This document shows, one piece after another, positions 36,022 through 45,182 of a stretch of 64,000 bases of DNA; within the stretch, counting starts at the first letter, position 1, and every line of letters begins with the position of its first letter. The translations under genes and the position numbers were made by a program. Under the pieces are notes generated by a model that was not told the DNA's origin, did no database searches, and saw only the letters and a program-made list of their open reading frames with translations. The DNA comes from Salinigranum rubrum (lineage in GTDB: Archaea > Halobacteriota > Halobacteria > Halobacteriales > Haloferacaceae), in NCBI RefSeq assembly GCF_002906575.1, contig NZ_CP026309.1, positions 1-64,000 on the forward strand. The letters run 5' to 3'.

Positions 36022-37734
36022 TCAGAGCGTGTACCGCTGTGCCAGCGATATCTCCTCGGCCGGTTCGCAGGTGACGACCTCGTCGTCGATGGTCACCTCG
36101 AACGTCTCGGGGTCGACCGCGATCCCGTCGGGGCAGTACTCGTTGCGGACCATGCTGTCCTTCGCGAGGTTTCTCGTCCCCTTGATGGGGACCACTTCCT
36201 TCGTGAGGCCGTACTGTTCGCCGACGTCGTTTTCGAACCCGGCCTGCGAGACGAACGCGAGGCTGAGGGCGTTCTTCGCTTTCCCGACCGCACCCGCACG
36301 CGGCCGCTGGGTGATGGGTTCGCAGGTCATCAAGGAGCCGTTCGCCTCGCCCATCTTCGACAGCGCGGGGAACCCGCCCTTCATCACGAGGTCCGGCTTG
36401 ATGCCGAAGAACGCGGGGTCCCACAGGCAGACGTCCGCGAGTTTGCCCGTCTCCAGGGAGCCGACGTACTCGTCGATTCCCGCGGTGATGGCGGGGTTGA
36501 TGGTGTACTTCGCGATGTATCGCAGGATGCGCTCGTTGTCGTTCTCGCTCTCCTCGTCGCCCGGAAGCGGCCCCCGCTGTTTCTTCATTTTGTCGGCAGT
36601 CTGCCACGTTCGACAGACCAGTTCGGCCATCCGGCCCATCGCCTGCGAGTCGGTGGTCATCATGCTCACCGCGCCCATGTCGTGGAGGACGTCCTCGGCG
36701 GCGAGCGTCTCGTGTCTGATCCGGGACTCGGCGAAGGAGACGTCCTCGGGGACGTCGGGGTTGAGGTGGTGACACACCATCACCATGTCGAGGTGTTCGT
36801 CGAACGTGTTGGTGGTGAAGGGCATCGAAGGGTTCGTCGAGGAGGGGAGGGCGTTCGGTTCCCCGACGAGTTCGAGGATGTCGGGGGCGTGCCCGCCGCC
36901 CGCCCCTTCGATGTGAAACATGTGCATCGTCCGGCCGTCGATGGCGTCGAAGGTGTCCTCGACGAAGCCCGACTCGTTGAGGGTGTCGGTGTGAATACAC
37001 GTCTGGACGTCCATCTCGTCGGCGACTTCGAGACAGGTGTCGATGACCGCGGGGGTAGAGCCCCAGTCCTCGTGGAGTTTGAGGCCGCAGGCACCGGCCT
37101 CGACCTGCTCGTACAGTCCCCCTTTGCCGGAGGAGTTGCCCTTGCCGTAGAAGCCGACGTTGATCGGCCACTCCTCCGCCGCCTGGAGGAACCGCTCGAT
37201 GTTCACGGGGCCGGGCGTGACGGTGGTCGCTCCTCCCCCGTACCCGCCGCCGAGCATCGTCGTGATGCCCGACGCGAGCGCGTGCTCTGCGAGTTGGGCG
37301 CTGTTGAAGTGGACGTGGATGTCGAGCGCGCCGGCCGTCGCGATGAGCCCTTCGGCGGGGTAGACGTCGGTGGAGGGTCCCACGACGAGGTCGGGGTCGA
37401 CGCCGTCCATCGTGTTGGGGTTTCCAGACTTCCCGATTCCGGCGATGCGGCCGTCCTTGATGCCGATGTCGCCCTTCACGATTCCCACGACGGGGTCGAT
37501 GACCGTCGCGTTCGTCAGCACCCAGTCGAGCGCCCCCTCCTCGGCGGTGACGCCCGGGGCCATTCCCATGCCGTCCCGCAGGGTCTTGCCGCCGCCGAAC
37601 ACCGCTTCGTCGCCCGGCGTTCCCAGGTCCCGTTCGACTTCGGCGACGAGGCTCGTGTCGCCCAGTCGGACGCGACTCCCCTCGGTGGGGCCGTACAGGT
37701 CGGTGTACTGCTTCTTCGAGAGTTCGCGCGCCAT
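36022..37734 (-). CDS. ureC: Urease alpha subunit
   Basis: 570 aa catalytic subunit hydrolysing urea to ammonia and carbamate on a di-nickel centre. Nickel ligands are in [13 protein letters not shown] (HxH), the carbamylated lysine in [14 protein letters not shown] (about 217), and further histidines in [17 protein letters not shown] and [49 protein letters not shown]. The length equals the usual 567-572. It starts one base after the restored ureB stop. Confidence 0.98.
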   Translation of the reverse strand: MARELSKKQYTDLYGPTEGSRVRLGDTSLVAEVERDLGTPGDEAVFGGGKTLRDGMGMAPGVTAEEGALDWVLTNATVIDPVVGIVKGDIGIKDGRIAGIGKSGNPNTMDGVDPDLVVGPSTDVYPAEGLIATAGALDIHVHFNSAQLAEHALASGITTMLGGGYGGGATTVTPGPVNIERFLQAAEEWPINVGFYGKGNSSGKGGLYEQVEAGACGLKLHEDWGSTPAVIDTCLEVADEMDVQTCIHTDTLNESGFVEDTFDAIDGRTMHMFHIEGAGGGHAPDILELVGEPNALPSSTNPSMPFTTNTFDEHLDMVMVCHHLNPDVPEDVSFAESRIRHETLAAEDVLHDMGAVSMMTTDSQAMGRMAELVCRTWQTADKMKKQRGPLPGDEESENDNERILRYIAKYTINPAITAGIDEYVGSLETGKLADVCLWDPAFFGIKPDLVMKGGFPALSKMGEANGSLMTCEPITQRPRAGAVGKAKNALSLAFVSQAGFENDVGEQYGLTKEVVPIKGTRNLAKDSMVRNEYCPDGIAVDPETFEVTIDDEVVTCEPAEEISLAQRYTL

Positions 37735-37735
37735 C

Positions 37736-38115
37736 TCACGCCCCCTCGAAGCCGCCGTCGCGTGCCCGTTCGAGGGCGTCGGCGGGCGCGCCCTTGCTCG
37801 TCGCCCCGTTCGTGAGGTTGTTCAGCCCGCTCACTCGGCGCTTCCCCCGAACGCGACGAGGTCGACCTCCATCTCCTCGCCGGGTTCGAACCGGACCGCC
37901 GTGCCGGCGGGGATGTCGAGTCGCATGCCGAACGCCTCCTCCCTCGAAAACGACAGCGCGCGGTTCGTCTCGAAGAAGTGAAAGTGCGACCCGACCTGGA
38001 TGGGACGGTCGCCGGTGTTGGCCACGTCGACGGTGGCCGTCTCGCGCCCCTCGTTGATGACGACGCTCCCCTCGCCGGGGTCGACCTCGCCCGGTATGAG
38101 ATTCTCGTCGTCCAT
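37736..38115 (-). CDS. ureB: Urease beta subunit, one-base frameshift near the 3' end
   Basis: Starts [41 protein letters not shown] is the conserved core. As given, the frame ends after LVAFGGSAE (TGA at 37831), about 32 codons short. Directly after the FGG, the +1 frame reads [14 protein letters not shown] and runs to [11 protein letters not shown], stopping one base before ureC. This is the expected UreB C-terminus. Adding one base to the five-base C run at 37844-37848 restores a 126-aa protein. I therefore think the gene is intact in the organism. It is first in the urease operon; TATA CATAAATA is at 38189-38196. Confidence 0.9.
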
Positions 38116-38553
38116 TCTATACGCTCGTTTCGCTGTTCGAGTCGTTCGTGGTCATCGTTGCGTATACACGTCCGTCGGGCGTCTCGGTCATAAATACTGG
38201 TGACAGACCAATATCTGCTCTCATACCACGACAATGTCAGGAAATATATGAATACTATTCGTCTCCGTCCGGTTCGAAAGGAGATTCATCTCTCCCCGTC
38301 ACTGGCGTTCTGTCACGTTAGCCCGCGACACGGTCGACACGTGTCGAATCGGAAGACCCCCGACGCGCTCGCGGTCGAGGCGAGTACTTATGTTCCGTCT
38401 CCGCATCCCCGACCACACACGCACAACCCGTGCGAGGGGCTCACAGCCTCCGGACGGAACGACACACATGATACACGAAACCACGCAGTTCGAGACAGGG
38501 TCACGCGGTCGGGCGGCGCCGACGACTGCTGTCCGCGGCGAAGGAGTCGGCCG
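38116..38553. other. Divergent promoter region of urease and AOR
   Basis: Gene-free except for two short ORFs. Leftward: TATA CATAAATA (38189-38196 as read on +) and a 12-codon [15 protein letters not shown], ending one base before the ureB ATG. Rightward: TACTTATG at about 38385-38392 is the best TATA for the oxidoreductase, and a 29-codon ORF (38468-38557) overlaps its start. An AT-rich patch at 38201-38265 (with AAATATATGAATAC) may be a further promoter. Confidence 0.5.
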
Positions 38554-38557
38554 GTGA
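38468..38557 (+). CDS. Possible upstream ORF coupled to AOR, 29 aa
   Basis: ATG 38468 to TGA 38555-38557, starting MIHETTQFETGSRGRAAP. Its TGA overlaps the GTG I chose for the aldehyde oxidoreductase (GTGA). The peptide has no recognisable motif. Coding is suggested only by the coupling geometry, so it may be fortuitous. Confidence 0.25.
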   Translation: MIHETTQFETGSRGRAAPTTAVRGEGVGR

Positions 38558-40404
38558 CCGGGTCGGTTCCTCCTGTTTACGGCGGTGAAGTCCTCCACGT
38601 CCATCTCGACACCGGGGAGACGGAGACCGAACCCATCGCGCCCGCTGACGCGCGCCGCTTTCTCGGCGGGAACGGCTTCGTCGCCAAGGCAGTCGCCGAC
38701 CACGTGCCGCCGGATGCCGGCCCGTTCGACCCCGAGAACGTCGTCGCGTTCGGCGTCGGCCCGCTGAACGCTACCCCGTTCCAGAGCACCTCCCGAGGGG
38801 TTCTCGGCTTCGTCTCGCCCATGACGAACGGTTTCTTCGACAGCACCTTCGGCGGGACCTTTCCGCGGGCACAGAAGACGACCGGATTCGAGAGCGTCGT
38901 CCTCCACGGCCGCGCGCCCGACCCGTCGTACGTCGTCGTCACCGAGGAGGGCGCCCGCCTCGAACCCGCCGAGGACCTCGCGGGACTGGATACCTACGAG
39001 ACCTGTTCTGCGGTGCGCGAGCGTGAAGGGGTCGGCCACGACACGCACGTCATCGCCGCCGGTCCGGCCGGCGAGAACCAGGTCCGCTACGCCTGCTTGC
39101 TTCACGAATCGAAGATCCGCGAGGGCGTCGCCGGTCGCGGCGGTGCCGGGGCCGTGTTCGGCTCGAAGAACGTCAAGGCCGTCGCCGTCCGGGAGGGGTC
39201 GTTCGAGCCGGAACTCGCCCGCAACGACGACCTCCGAGAACTGGCGACGAGTCGGATGGCCCCGCTCATGCAGGAGACGACGATGCTGCAGAACTACGGG
39301 ACGGCGGGGCTGGTGAACCCCATCAACGAGATGGGCAAACTCGGCCAGCGGAACAACCAGACCGAACAGACCGACCCCGAGACTGCGGAGAAGGTGAGCG
39401 GCGAGACGCTCAGAGAGGAGTACGTCACCGAGGACACCACCTGCGCGAACTGTGCCGTCCGCTGTGGCAAACACGTCACCGTCCAGTCGGAGGGCGTCAC
39501 CGACGGGAAGATCCCCGAGTTCGAGAGCCTCTTCGGGACGTCGACGATGCAGGACGTCTACGACCTCCCGCGGGTGGTGAAGGTCAACGACCTCTGTGAC
39601 CGCCTCGGCATGGACACCATCAGTTTCGGCGTCACCGTCGCGTTCGCCCGCGAGTGCTTCGAGAAGGGCCTCCTGACCGAGGACGACTCGTCACACCTCG
39701 CATTCGGCGACGCGGACGGCCTCGTCGAGTTGACGAAGCAGACCGCCCACCGCGAGGGGTTCGGCGACCGACTCGCCGACGGGTCGTTCACGCTCGCCGA
39801 GGACCTCGGCGGCGACGCCGAGAAGTACCTCCACGGGTCGAAGGGGTTAGAGTTCGCTGCCCACTCGCCGCGGGGGCTGAAAGGCATGAGTATCGGCTAC
39901 GCCACCTCCACGCGGGGCGGCTCTCACCACGACACCAGACCGACCCTCCAGTACGGTTCCGAGGAGCCGTACACGCCCGAGAACTCCCCGGAGTTCGCGG
40001 CGCGCTCACAGCACTTCACGGCGCTGGGCGACTCGCTCACCCAGTGTCGGTTCGTGAGCGAAGGGGGGTGGGGGAAGAACATAAACGACCGCTACCGCGA
40101 CGCGATCAACCACGCGACGGGCTGGTCCCTGTCCACGGAGGAGGTCGAGACCATCGGCGAGCGCGTCTACAACCTCGAACGGCTCATTAACGTCCGGAGG
40201 GGGGTGGCGAACCGCGAGACCGACACCCTCCCGTACCGCGTGATGCACGAGCCCATCCCGGACGGCCCCTCGGCGGGGATGTACTGTCCGCCCGAGGAGT
40301 TAGCGGGGATGCTCGACGACTACTACGCCGTCCGCGGGTGGGACGACGACGGGGTCCCCACCCCGGAGACGCTCGACCGGCTCGACCTCGCGGAGTTCGC
40401 CTGA
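38554..40404 (+). CDS. Tungsten-containing aldehyde ferredoxin oxidoreductase
   Basis: 616 aa from a GTG at 38554; oxidises aldehydes to acids with ferredoxin as acceptor, using tungstopterin. The N-terminal GGEVLHVHLDTGETETEPI, then ARRFLGGNGFVAKAV, match AOR domain 1. RGVLGFVSPMTNGFFDSTFGGTFP and EGVAGRGGAGAVFGSKNVKAVAV are pterin-binding motifs. The 4Fe-4S ligands are CANCAVRC (about 294-301) and a C-terminal Cys in DSLTQCRF. The first codons are uncertain, because an open frame extends further upstream without homology. A haloarchaeal AOR-family enzyme of unknown aldehyde specificity. Confidence 0.93.
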   Translation: MTGSVPPVYGGEVLHVHLDTGETETEPIAPADARRFLGGNGFVAKAVADHVPPDAGPFDPENVVAFGVGPLNATPFQSTSRGVLGFVSPMTNGFFDSTFGGTFPRAQKTTGFESVVLHGRAPDPSYVVVTEEGARLEPAEDLAGLDTYETCSAVREREGVGHDTHVIAAGPAGENQVRYACLLHESKIREGVAGRGGAGAVFGSKNVKAVAVREGSFEPELARNDDLRELATSRMAPLMQETTMLQNYGTAGLVNPINEMGKLGQRNNQTEQTDPETAEKVSGETLREEYVTEDTTCANCAVRCGKHVTVQSEGVTDGKIPEFESLFGTSTMQDVYDLPRVVKVNDLCDRLGMDTISFGVTVAFARECFEKGLLTEDDSSHLAFGDADGLVELTKQTAHREGFGDRLADGSFTLAEDLGGDAEKYLHGSKGLEFAAHSPRGLKGMSIGYATSTRGGSHHDTRPTLQYGSEEPYTPENSPEFAARSQHFTALGDSLTQCRFVSEGGWGKNINDRYRDAINHATGWSLSTEEVETIGERVYNLERLINVRRGVANRETDTLPYRVMHEPIPDGPSAGMYCPPEELAGMLDDYYAVRGWDDDGVPTPETLDRLDLAEFA

Positions 40405-40429
40405 GTCGAGCGCACCCCCACGAGGGTGT

Positions 40430-41173
40430 TCACGCCGGCGGAACGTCCGTCGAACTCGCATGCCCGCCGGCGAGGGCCGAGAGCAGTTCGGACAGCGCGA
40501 GAGAGCGGGACGTACTGCCCGTCCGGACGTCGACTGCGTCCGTCTCCTCGCTCGTCTCCGTCGCCACGTCGACCACGCTGTCGAACAGGTGTGCGAGGGT
40601 CGCGACCTCCCGGTCGGTGTGGGCGTCGGCGTGGATGATCTGGATGGTCACGCCGTCGAGAGCCCGAACCCGGCTGTTCAGGACGTGCAGGAACCGGTAG
40701 ACGCGTTCGATATCGTTGTACTGCAGAAGCGTCGAGGGGCTGTCGACGACGACCCGCGGGCGCTTTCCCTCCGCGTGGACGGCCGAGAGCGCGTCGGTCG
40801 TCGAGATCCCGATCCCGGTCAGGTCGCTCGGTGAGGAGGCGTACCAGGTTCGCCTGTCCCCGCCGTCGGTCCGGGTCACGGCCTGCCCGGAGACCTGCGA
40901 GCGGACCGCGTCGACCACGTAGCAGTCGTCGCTCAGGTCGGCACCCTCCGTCGCGACCAGTCGCCGCCGGACGTTCGCCGCGTCGTCAGCCGCCGAGACC
41001 ACGACCGGACGTTCGTCCGGCGCGAGCGCCGCGAGGAGTTCGAGCGCGATGTCGCGCTTCCCCGCGAGCGACGGACCCCGGACCAGCACGTTAGACCCGG
41101 GCCGGAACGCCGGGAGTGTCTCACCGTCCGGTGTCGTCGGCCGGGCAGTGTCTCGTTTCGTTACCATGTTCAT
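40430..41173 (-). CDS. RecA-like ATPase domain protein (KaiC/RadA superfamily relative)
   Basis: 247 aa. Walker A-like GPSLAGKRDIALELLAAL lies near residue 33, PRVVVDSPSTLLQYNDI is a Walker B-like strand, and VTIQIIHADAHTDREVATLAHLFDSVVDV is the C-terminal part. This is the single-domain haloarchaeal family of RecA/KaiC-like proteins often found near sensory or HTR genes. The P-loop has Lys-Arg-Asp in place of the usual K(S/T), so ATP hydrolysis is uncertain. TATA GTTATATCATAG is about 25 bases before the ATG at 41173. Confidence 0.75.
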   Translation of the reverse strand: MNMVTKRDTARPTTPDGETLPAFRPGSNVLVRGPSLAGKRDIALELLAALAPDERPVVVSAADDAANVRRRLVATEGADLSDDCYVVDAVRSQVSGQAVTRTDGGDRRTWYASSPSDLTGIGISTTDALSAVHAEGKRPRVVVDSPSTLLQYNDIERVYRFLHVLNSRVRALDGVTIQIIHADAHTDREVATLAHLFDSVVDVATETSEETDAVDVRTGSTSRSLALSELLSALAGGHASSTDVPPA

Positions 41174-41394
41174 TCCACAGTTTTCGTTCTATGATATAAC
41201 GATACTCCTGACTGAATCAGTATCGAGAACGAGAACAGTCTGACGCCCGTGTGCTCGCCGTGTCCCGGTCTGTCGTCGGTCTGCCGGTTCGCCGGTCCGG
41301 CGGTTCGTCGTTTGCGTCGACCACTGCTCGACGCTCGCGCTCCGGTCGCGGGTGCCGCCATCGGACTTTTGCCCGACGGGACCGACCGACACGC

Positions 41395-41802
41395 ATGTCC
41401 ACTGACGAGCACGCCGACGAGGAGAACGTCCTCGGCACCACTCTGACCCCCTGTAGCCTCGCTCCCGACACGGGCTACCTGCGCGACGGCCACTGTCGCC
41501 ACCTCCCGTCCGACCGCGGTCGACACGAGATGTGCGCCGTCGTCACGCAGGAGTTCCTCGAGTTCAGCCGCGAGCGGGGAAACGACCTCGTCACGCCCCG
41601 TCCGGAGTTCGACTTCCCCGGCTTGCATCCGGGCGACCGCTGGTGTGTCTGTGTCGGGCGGTGGCTCGAAGCGTACGAGGCCGACTGCGCGCCGCCGCTC
41701 GTCCTCGACGCGACGAGCGCGGCCGTCCTCGACGACGTCCCGCTCGAAACGCTCCGTGAGTACGCCCACGATGACGAGGACGAGGACGAGGACGAGGCGT
41801 AG
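41395..41802 (+). CDS. DUF2237 family protein
   Basis: 135 aa. NVLGTTLTPCSLAPDTGYLRDGHCRHLPSDRGRHEMCAVVTQEFLEFSRERGNDLVTPRPEFDFPGLHPGDRWCVCVGRWLEA spans the whole DUF2237 domain, with conserved Cys at CSLAP, GHC, MCAVV and WCVC. The cysteines suggest redox or metal binding. The protein ends in an acidic DDEDEDEDEA tail. The function of the family is unknown. Confidence 0.9.
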   Translation: MSTDEHADEENVLGTTLTPCSLAPDTGYLRDGHCRHLPSDRGRHEMCAVVTQEFLEFSRERGNDLVTPRPEFDFPGLHPGDRWCVCVGRWLEAYEADCAPPLVLDATSAAVLDDVPLETLREYAHDDEDEDEDEA

Positions 41803-41818
41803 GAAACGCGCGACCGCC

Positions 41819-41902
41819 TCAGAACACGCTCGCGACGGCACCGACCGACGAGAGCACCATCAGGCCGACGAAGACGAGCGCGATGAGCTGTTGTCTGTTC
41901 AT
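41819..41902 (-). CDS. Single-helix membrane minigene, 27 aa
   Basis: MNRQQLIALVFVGLMVLSSV is followed by GAVASVF. It is one predicted transmembrane helix with a basic N-terminus. Similar tiny MNRQQL-starting membrane peptides occur in haloarchaea to my recollection, but I cannot verify this here. It converges with the DUF2237 gene, 16 bases apart. Confidence 0.55.
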   Translation of the reverse strand: MNRQQLIALVFVGLMVLSSVGAVASVF

Positions 41903-41993
41903 ACCCGTCACATCGGCGGCTCGGACTTGAACCTCCTGGTCCGGTTCTCAGGCTTGAACCTCGGGGCGACGAACCCACCCGCGAAGCGGTGGT

Positions 41994-42995
41994 TTAGTCC
42001 TGTCCGGTCGGTTCCCTGCCCCGTTCGTACTCGTCGAGCCGTTCGAGGTCCGTCTCCAGTTCCGCGCGGAGCCGCGTGACGAGTTCGCCCCTCTGTGACC
42101 CGCTCCCTGCCCACCGGTGGAACGACCGCATGCTCGCGAGTTTGTACGCGACTCGGTAGAAGGCGCGGCGACGCTCCCAGCCGGGGGCGAGGTCGCCCCG
42201 CTCGCGGTAGCCGGCGTAGACGTGCGGCCGGAGTTCGTCTCTGACCGCCGGGTCTCGCACCTCTCCGAGCAGGAAGTTCTTCTCGAACTGGAACAGGTCG
42301 TACTCGGCGTGACCCGACACGGCGAACCCCCAGTCGACGACGCCGACGATGGCGTCCCCGCGCGCGAGGAGGTTCCCCGGCGCGTAGTCGAAGTGCAGAC
42401 AGACCGGGTCCGGAGCCACAGAGAGGAACGACTCCGGCGTCAGTGCGGTTTCGAACGTCCCGCGCAGGTCGGCGAACCGACTTTCGTCGAGTTCGGTCAG
42501 CCACCGCTCGACGAGCGTCGAGAGGAACGCCGGCCACGTGAGCGCGGGGTCGACCGTCACTTCTCCCCCCTCACGACGGAGCGGCCCGCTCGACTCGAAC
42601 CGGACGCCCCCGTGGAGCTCTGCCAGTACGCGCCCGGCCGCTTCGAGCAGCGCCGCCTGCGTCGCCCGCGGACACGCGGCGAACCGCCCTCGGAGGTCCG
42701 GGGCGTCGACGTACTCGGTCACGTGGTACGGTCTCGCCCCGAAAACGTCGCTCGCCAGCACTCGCGGCACCGGGAGCGACGTCTCACGGTGTACGAGTCG
42801 CATGAGCGCCGGTTCGAGCGCGAACGACTCCTCGTACCAGGGCTCGCGCGGGAACGCGACGACGACGGTCTCCTCCCCCAGTTCGACCCGGTAGGTGTCC
42901 TTACAGCCCCCGGAGAGTCGTTCGACGCCACGGACGTCGCTCGCGCTCCCGAACGCGTGAGCGAGGGCCGCCACGACCGCCTCGGGAGGTTCCAC
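41994..42995 (-). CDS. Aminoglycoside phosphotransferase-family kinase
   Basis: 333 aa. The APH/choline kinase fold is shown by VERLSGGCKDTYRVELGEETVVVAFPREP (nucleotide loop and substrate Lys region), VCLHFDYAPGNLL (catalytic HxDxxxxN, with Asp) and GVVDWGFAVSGHAEYDLFQFE (DxD/DWG metal site). Natural substrates in archaea are unlikely to be aminoglycosides; small alcohols or sugars are more likely. I chose the GTG at 42995 (MEPPEAVVAAL); a GTG at 43025 adds ten residues (MFVCCHLRRS) without homology. Confidence 0.85.
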   Translation of the reverse strand: MEPPEAVVAALAHAFGSASDVRGVERLSGGCKDTYRVELGEETVVVAFPREPWYEESFALEPALMRLVHRETSLPVPRVLASDVFGARPYHVTEYVDAPDLRGRFAACPRATQAALLEAAGRVLAELHGGVRFESSGPLRREGGEVTVDPALTWPAFLSTLVERWLTELDESRFADLRGTFETALTPESFLSVAPDPVCLHFDYAPGNLLARGDAIVGVVDWGFAVSGHAEYDLFQFEKNFLLGEVRDPAVRDELRPHVYAGYRERGDLAPGWERRRAFYRVAYKLASMRSFHRWAGSGSQRGELVTRLRAELETDLERLDEYERGREPTGQD

Positions 42996-43082
42996 GCTCC
43001 GTCGAAGGTGGCAGCACACAAACACCTGTCGGCGTCCCCCGGCGGGAGATACAGCTATGTCTCCGTCGGCTCTCTCTCACGT

Positions 43083-43628
43083 ATGGACTCCGAGGTGACC
43101 CACCCTCGAACGCTCGCGCTGTTCAGAGCCGTGCTCTACCTCGCTACCTTCGTCGCCGCTCTCGGTCTGGTGGGCGTCGGCCTCTCGGTCCTCGGCGCGG
43201 CGTTCGTCCTGGCCGGCGTCTCGCTCTTCCTGACTGGCGACGCGAACGCGCTCGGCCTCGCCCTCCTCGCCGGGACCGGGCTCGTCACGACCGTCGGCCT
43301 CGCGGTCGGGGTCGCGTTCGGCGCTCGCCGCGTCGACCGTCGCGTCACGGACGCCGACCGACGCCCCGACCCGGTCGAGGAACTCACACGGCAGTACGTC
43401 GCGGGCGCCATCGACGAACGGACGTTCGAGCGCCGAGTCGAGCGCGTCCTCACCGGCGATGCGACGGACGACCGCCGACTCGTCCGCCGCGCCCTCGGTT
43501 CGGTACGCGCCCGGTTCGACCCACGCGCTCGCCTCCCATTCCGTGGTCGACTCGGCCGGAGCCGACGGGGTCGACAGCGTCGGCGCGACGGCGAGCGCGA
43601 ACCCGACCCCGAACCGGAACTGCTGTAG
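43083..43628 (+). CDS. Membrane protein with SHOCT domain
   Basis: 181 aa. Hydrophobic helices at about 12-50 and 55-82, then a SHOCT motif DPVEELTRQYVAGAIDERTFERRVERVL (about 99-126), ending in a strongly basic and acidic tail (RSRRGRQRRRDGER). SHOCT domains are short helical oligomerisation/adaptor motifs at the end of membrane proteins. Divergent from the kinase gene, with promoter space of 87 bases. Confidence 0.8.
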   Translation: MDSEVTHPRTLALFRAVLYLATFVAALGLVGVGLSVLGAAFVLAGVSLFLTGDANALGLALLAGTGLVTTVGLAVGVAFGARRVDRRVTDADRRPDPVEELTRQYVAGAIDERTFERRVERVLTGDATDDRRLVRRALGSVRARFDPRARLPFRGRLGRSRRGRQRRRDGEREPDPEPELL

Positions 43629-43664
43629 CCGACCCCTCTCCAGAGTTCGTCTGGTCCCCCGGCG

Positions 43665-44309
43665 TCAGCGCGATTCCACCTCGGCTGCTGACCCGGCGAA
43701 CTCCTTCAGCACCGTCCCCTCGATACGGTGGAGGCGCTCGCTCAGCGTCGACTTCGCCAGGTCGAGTTCCTCGGCGAGTTCGGTGAGCGTACAGCCCCGC
43801 GGGGTGTCGTAGTAGCCGTGTTCGACCGCCCGGTCGAGCAGGTCGCGCTGCCGCGTCGTCAACAGCTCCGACGACGTGGGGGACTGCCGCAGGTACTCCA
43901 CCTCGTACGACATCCCGAACTCTTCGAGCTGGGTCGTCAGTTCGGCGAGCCGCGACTGTGCCGCCGTCAGTTCGAGTTCCGCCTGTCCACCGACGATATC
44001 CAGCGGGAGTTCGAGGGGGACCATCGAGTTGCGGACGGCCATGAGCAGGAACGGCTGGGTGGTCTCGAACTGCACGAGCGCCTCGTTCTGACCCGCCTGG
44101 AGCAGTTCGACGTCGTCGATACCCGCGTGTTCCTCGATGGCGGTGAGGACCGCGCGCATCTCCTCGGACGTGATTTCGAGCAACCCGACCCCTCGGTCGT
44201 CGGCCGGCAGCGCGGCGAGCACCCGGAAGACGCTGGCGGGATACGCCGACGACACCTCGCCGATCCACGTCCCCGGCGGGAGGTCGACGACCAGCTTCGT
44301 GAGCGCCAT
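43665..44309 (-). CDS. Bat-type HTH transcriptional regulator
   Basis: 214 aa. The C-terminal LTTRQRDLLDRAVEHGYYDTPRGCTLTELAEELDLAKSTLSERLHRIEGTVLKEF is the HTH_10 domain of bacterio-opsin activator-like regulators. The N-terminal ~150 residues (TWIGEVSSAYPASVFRVLAALPADDRGVGLLEI...) form the ligand- or sensor-like domain usual in this family. The effector is unknown. The start at 44309 is the ATG directly before MALTKLVVDLPPG. Confidence 0.93.
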   Translation of the reverse strand: MALTKLVVDLPPGTWIGEVSSAYPASVFRVLAALPADDRGVGLLEITSEEMRAVLTAIEEHAGIDDVELLQAGQNEALVQFETTQPFLLMAVRNSMVPLELPLDIVGGQAELELTAAQSRLAELTTQLEEFGMSYEVEYLRQSPTSSELLTTRQRDLLDRAVEHGYYDTPRGCTLTELAEELDLAKSTLSERLHRIEGTVLKEFAGSAAEVESR

Positions 44310-44417
44310 ACAGGGTCTTGAACGCCCGACCACTGAATACCCTGGGCGAACATGTTCGGGACTGCGCGCGCTCACGCTCACGTGTTCGGGGTTCGCGGTT
44401 CGTCACCGGGTTGGTCG

Positions 44418-45182
44418 TCACTCGACGAGTCCCGACACACAGCGCTCGACGTCGGCCAGCGACTTCATCTCGAGGACGTTGTACGCCGCCCCGATCCGTT
44501 CGCCGACCGACCGGAACGTCGGGAGCGGGTCGTGGTCGTCGTCGGTCCCGTCGTTGTCGTGGAGGTGTGCGACGACGATGCGGTCGCCGAACCGCTCGAC
44601 GAACTCCTCGAACGCGACGCCGGTGACCTTCGCGTGTCCCACGTCGAGCGTCACCCGGAGGGAGTCGACGCCGACGTCGTCGAGAAGGGTCGCGAGTCGC
44701 TCGGGGGTCGCGGTGTGGCGCCGCTGTGACGACTTGTCGCGCTGGTTCTCGACGCAGAGGGGGACCCCGACTTCCTCGGCGTACCTCCCGCAGGCGCGGA
44801 GCGACCTGACCGCCTGCTCGCGCGACTGCCCCTGCACGCGGTCGGGGTAGCGCGGACGGACCGACCCGCCGTGGACGACGACGGCTTTCGCGCCCGCCTC
44901 GGCGGCGAAGTCCAGCGAGTCACACACCGCCGCGACGGTCGCCTTCCGGAGTCGCTCGTTGAGGTTCCCGAGGTTGCAGTCGCGGTACGGCGCGTGGAGC
45001 GTCACGGTGAGGTCGTTCTCGGCGGCGACCCGGCGGACGCGTTCCGGCGACGGCGCGTCGGGGTGGGTGTCGAGGTGGCCCTGTCTGATTTCGACGTGCG
45101 AGAGCCCCTGCTCGCGGAGGAACGAGACGTACTTCTCGAACGACTCGTCGAACCGGAGGTCGAGTGCGGCGCCGAATCTCAT
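44418..45182 (-). CDS. TIM-barrel sugar-phosphate isomerase/epimerase family protein
   Basis: 254 aa. Starts MRFGAALDLRFDESFEKYVS; the xylose-isomerase-like AP_endonuc_2 fold is seen in VTLHAPYRDCNLGNLNERLR (metal His), AKAVVVHGGSV, PLCVENQRDKSSQRRHT (Glu metal ligand), LRVTLDVGHAKVTG (Asp/His) and VVAHLHDNDGTDDDHDPL (His-x-His). Metal ligands are therefore complete. Substrate unknown: hydroxypyruvate, inosose or an AP endonuclease activity are all possible. Confidence 0.88.
   Translation of the reverse strand: MRFGAALDLRFDESFEKYVSFLREQGLSHVEIRQGHLDTHPDAPSPERVRRVAAENDLTVTLHAPYRDCNLGNLNERLRKATVAAVCDSLDFAAEAGAKAVVVHGGSVRPRYPDRVQGQSREQAVRSLRACGRYAEEVGVPLCVENQRDKSSQRRHTATPERLATLLDDVGVDSLRVTLDVGHAKVTGVAFEEFVERFGDRIVVAHLHDNDGTDDDHDPLPTFRSVGERIGAAYNVLEMKSLADVERCVSGLVE

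Noticed and set aside
38116-38158. 12-codon ORF directly before ureB as a leader peptide
   Set aside because: No codon bias or paired stems suggest regulation; kept only as a note in the promoter region.
41920-41975. tRNA-like GGTTCAAG motif, repeated twice on the minus strand
   Set aside because: The flanking bases cannot form a T stem, and no acceptor or anticodon arm is present. The repeat GAGGTTCAAG may only be a short duplication.
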